Shown piece by piece: positions 5,841 to 7,039 of a DNA stretch of 7,039 nt. The stretch spans positions 15,926 through 22,964 of the forward strand of contig PMAK01000189.1 of NCBI GenBank assembly GCA_003153655.1, read 5' to 3'. How positions within the stretch are numbered: position 1 is the stretch's first letter; every line of letters starts with the position of its first letter. The notes under the pieces are model-generated. The model was not told the origin of the DNA. It saw only the letters and a list, made by a program, of their open reading frames with translations, and ran no database searches. The DNA is from Phycisphaerales bacterium. Its GTDB lineage: Bacteria > Planctomycetota > Phycisphaerae > Tepidisphaerales > Tepidisphaeraceae. The position numbers and the translations under genes were made by a program.

Positions 5841-5866
5841 ATAAAGCGCGCAGATTAAAGCTTTAT
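5841..5866. repeat. ATAAAGC/GCTTTAT inverted repeat with TAAAGCTTTA palindrome
   Basis: ATAAAGC (5841-5847) and GCTTTAT (5860-5866) are reverse complements separated by 12 bases, and the right arm overlaps the perfect 10-base palindrome TAAAGCTTTA (5856-5865). TTTTA follows on the plus strand. It could be a binding site or a weak hairpin. Confidence 0.35.
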
Positions 5867-5911
5867 TTTAAGCCGCCAAAAATCTAGCCACACTCTAAAT
5901 ATATATCATAA

Positions 5912-5959
5912 AGACATGAAATATATGCGCTTACGGCAGAAGCGTATATCGACATGTCT
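5912..5959. repeat. 48-base nested imperfect palindrome upstream of the PEP-CTERM gene
   Basis: Outer arms AGACATG (5912-5918) and CATGTCT (5953-5959) are exact reverse complements. Inside them, ATATGCGCTT (5923-5932) pairs with AAGCGTATAT (5940-5949) with a single G-T wobble, around the loop ACGGCAG (5933-5939). The internal bulge is 4 bases on one side and 3 on the other. It ends about 40 bases before the candidate -10 box, a position suited to a regulator site. Confidence 0.55.
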
Positions 5960-5975
5960 CAAATCGCGATTCATT

Positions 5976-6005
5976 TTGCGCAATTTGGTTGCAATCGCAT
6001 ATAAC
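5976..6005 (+). promoter_or_regulatory. Candidate sigma-70-type promoter of the PEP-CTERM gene
   Basis: TATAAC (6000-6005) matches five of six bases of the -10 consensus. TTGCGC (5976-5981), 18 bases upstream, matches only the TTG of the -35 box. The putative start near 6012 would leave a leader of about 65 bases before ATG 6076. Palindromes AATCGCGATT (5962-5971) and TTGCGCAA (5976-5983) overlap or adjoin the -35 area and could be operators. Confidence 0.4.
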
Positions 6006-6075
6006 GATGTTGTAAAAGGGTGCTAACGGTTTGGAGAAAACACAAAGTCTAGAGACCTCTCGGTCAGAAAATAGG

Positions 6076-6774
6076 ATGGGAAAAGTGAACTCGCTCAAGA
6101 AATTGATCGCTGCTTCCGCTATTGCAGCTTCGGTTGGGATTGTTTTCGCCGGGTCGGCCAATGCTGACATGGTCACTTATGTCAGCGCGCCTTTCTCGGG
6201 CGGGACATCGCTCGATGCGTCGCTTACACAGTTTAATCCGACGCTCGGCAATCTCACCAGTGCAACAGTGACGCTGAGTGCGGACCTGACCCCGATCGTC
6301 GAGGTCCTTAACTTCACGGGATCTGCTGCTCCATTTGACTACGCCTTTGAAACCACCGGCACGACCAACCCGGTCACGAATCAGGTTATTTTCACCCCGA
6401 GCCCGGCTACCGTGACCGACCCCTACAGCAACGTTCAAGACATTAATTTCGTCTCACTGGTGCAAAATGGCGTGGCGGCGAACCCTGGAGTAAATCAATA
6501 TCCAGGAACTCCGGTTCCCTTCTCTCTCAATTCAAGCGTCCCGGGCGCCGATCTCAGCGCCTTTGAAGGCAATGGCACCACGAGTTTCGACTACGTAACC
6601 GATGGCCCCGGCAACTACGGCGGCAGCGGAGCGAACCTCTTTTTCGGCGGCGACCGAAGCTATGCCGGCACCGCATCTGTTACCTACACCTACTCGGAGG
6701 TTCCGGAGCCGGCTACATTGAGCATTCTGGGCCTCGGCGCTTTGGCCGTTCTCCGGCGTCGTCGAAGGATCTGA
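6076..6774 (+). CDS. PEP-CTERM sorted secreted protein with choice-of-anchor E-like domain
   Basis: A 232-residue exported protein from ATG 6076 to TGA 6772-6774. An in-frame GTG at 6085 (VNSLKKL) is an equally good start because AGGA lies 8 bases before it; an upstream TTG at 6031 is less likely. Residues 1-30 are a classic signal peptide, with a KK n-region, hydrophobic core and A-N-A before D31. The mature part is a Thr/Ser/Gly-rich beta domain resembling the PEP-CTERM choice-of-anchor E group: FNPTLGNLTSATVTLSAD (53-70), LSAFEGNGTTSFDY (160-173), a Gly-rich stretch, and TASVTYTY (199-206). The C-terminus is a full PEP-CTERM signal: VPEPATL (209-215), a hydrophobic helix (SILGLGALAVL) and an R-rich end. 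In this pathway an exosortase (EpsH/Xrt type) cleaves at the PEP motif after secretion, and the proteins are usually linked to exopolysaccharide or biofilm matrix. No exosortase is in the window. The gene appears monocistronic, with its own upstream regulatory region and terminator. Confidence 0.93.
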   Translation: MGKVNSLKKLIAASAIAASVGIVFAGSANADMVTYVSAPFSGGTSLDASLTQFNPTLGNLTSATVTLSADLTPIVEVLNFTGSAAPFDYAFETTGTTNPVTNQVIFTPSPATVTDPYSNVQDINFVSLVQNGVAANPGVNQYPGTPVPFSLNSSVPGADLSAFEGNGTTSFDYVTDGPGNYGGSGANLFFGGDRSYAGTASVTYTYSEVPEPATLSILGLGALAVLRRRRRI

Positions 6775-6809
6775 TCGACGTCGCCTCAGTCTTAATCACG
6801 TGAATTCCC

Positions 6810-6840
6810 GCCTGGAGCTTTTCTGCTCCAGGCTTTTTTT
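6810..6840 (+). terminator. Rho-independent terminator of the PEP-CTERM gene
   Basis: GCCTGGAGC (6810-6818) and GCTCCAGGC (6825-6833) form a perfect 9-bp stem with a TTTTCT loop, followed at once by seven Ts (6834-6840). It lies 35 bases after the stop codon. The reverse strand has no T-run after the stem, so it acts in the plus direction only. Confidence 0.95.
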
Positions 6841-6913
6841 ATTCACTTGCCACATGCTGTCGCGCGGAAACGATCGGCCATTGCCGCTTGCGTTTTTGGA
6901 TTAAACGTGAGCG

Positions 6914-7039
6914 ATGCACTCGCCGCATCCCTACCCTGAGAGAGATGGATTTCGCCATTTCCACCGGTCGGGCAACCACTGGCTGATTTGGCCGATCGGG
7001 GTCGCCGGCCTCGGCGATCTTGGCGTCTCGTATGTTCAA
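6914..7039 (+). CDS. Possible start of an unidentified gene, cut by the right edge (weak)
   Basis: An open frame from ATG 6914 runs 42 codons to the edge, reading MHSPHPYPERDGFRHFHRSG and then a hydrophobic stretch (WLIWPIGVAGLGDLGVSYV). It follows the terminator in the same direction, which is where a new transcription unit could begin. There is no convincing Shine-Dalgarno, an in-frame stop lies just upstream at 6908-6910, and I recognise no family. Two minus-strand frames are also open through this stretch, with basic, unrecognisable translations, so coding strand is undecided. Confidence 0.2.
   Translation, partial: MHSPHPYPERDGFRHFHRSGNHWLIWPIGVAGLGDLGVSYVQ

Larger units (their letters stand above)
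5536..5911. other. Divergent intergenic region, no gene seen
   Basis: About 375 bases upstream of both the minus-strand pair and the plus-strand PEP-CTERM gene. Minus-strand frames are open across 5559-5831, but the translations are compositionally odd, resemble no family and overlap each other in two frames, so I do not call them. Visible structure includes a CGCCAA-type repeat near 5585-5614, a hairpin at 5787-5803, and an inverted repeat with an embedded palindrome at 5841-5866. The region turns AT-rich from about 5850. It must contain the promoter of the 5524 gene. Confidence 0.6.

Noticed and set aside
6839..7039. Minus-strand frame at the right edge, ending in the terminator T-run.
   Set aside because: The translation is highly basic and unrecognisable, its stop lies inside the terminator of the plus-strand gene, and its only start is a TTG at the edge. 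A partial gene entering from the right cannot be fully excluded.

Overview
The window looks like ordinary chromosome from a member of the Planctomycetota, most likely in or near the Phycisphaerae. Two sequence signs point there. One is a small membrane protein ending in the zinc-ribbon signature C-G-Y-D-L-R-A-T-P-D-R-C-P-E-C-G, a hallmark of planctomycete hypothetical proteins. The other is a secreted protein with a PEP-CTERM tail ending in an arginine block. Ribosome binding sites are uneven: some genes have a clear AGGAG or GGGAGG, others have none, which also fits this phylum. The taxonomic call is inference from these signatures only.

Layout. Positions 1-1730 (minus strand) carry a SurA/PrsA-like parvulin foldase lipoprotein, followed after 78 bases by an AlaC-type class I aminotransferase that runs off the left edge. 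Positions 1731-1970 are noncoding. Positions 1971-2357 (plus) are the C-terminal remnant of an IS1-family DDE transposase. Positions 2387-2923 (plus) encode the zinc-ribbon membrane protein. Positions 2924-3207 hold no gene but do hold a strong G-quadruplex motif, a dispersed GTCGAAG-type repeat between purine/pyrimidine inverted arms, and an AT-rich GAATT repeat. Positions 3208-3663 (plus) encode a small three-helix membrane protein of unknown role. It faces a two-gene minus-strand unit (5524 to 3734) made of a short exported helical-repeat protein and a DUF2142 polytopic membrane protein.

Positions 5525-6075 are a long noncoding region with several inverted repeats, including a 48-base imperfect palindrome, and a candidate promoter. 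It leads into a PEP-CTERM protein with a choice-of-anchor E-like domain (6076-6774), which ends at a textbook intrinsic terminator (6810-6840). The last 200 bases hold no recognisable gene, only a weak open frame leaving the right edge.

Most genes here act at the cell envelope (foldase, membrane proteins, sorted surface protein), but they do not form one recognisable pathway. I see no CRISPR array, defence island, toxin-antitoxin pair, prophage or biosynthetic cluster, and no new multi-gene system. The best leads are the structured region upstream of the PEP-CTERM gene, the G4/repeat cluster at 2978-3108, and the uncharacterised 5524-3734 gene pair.
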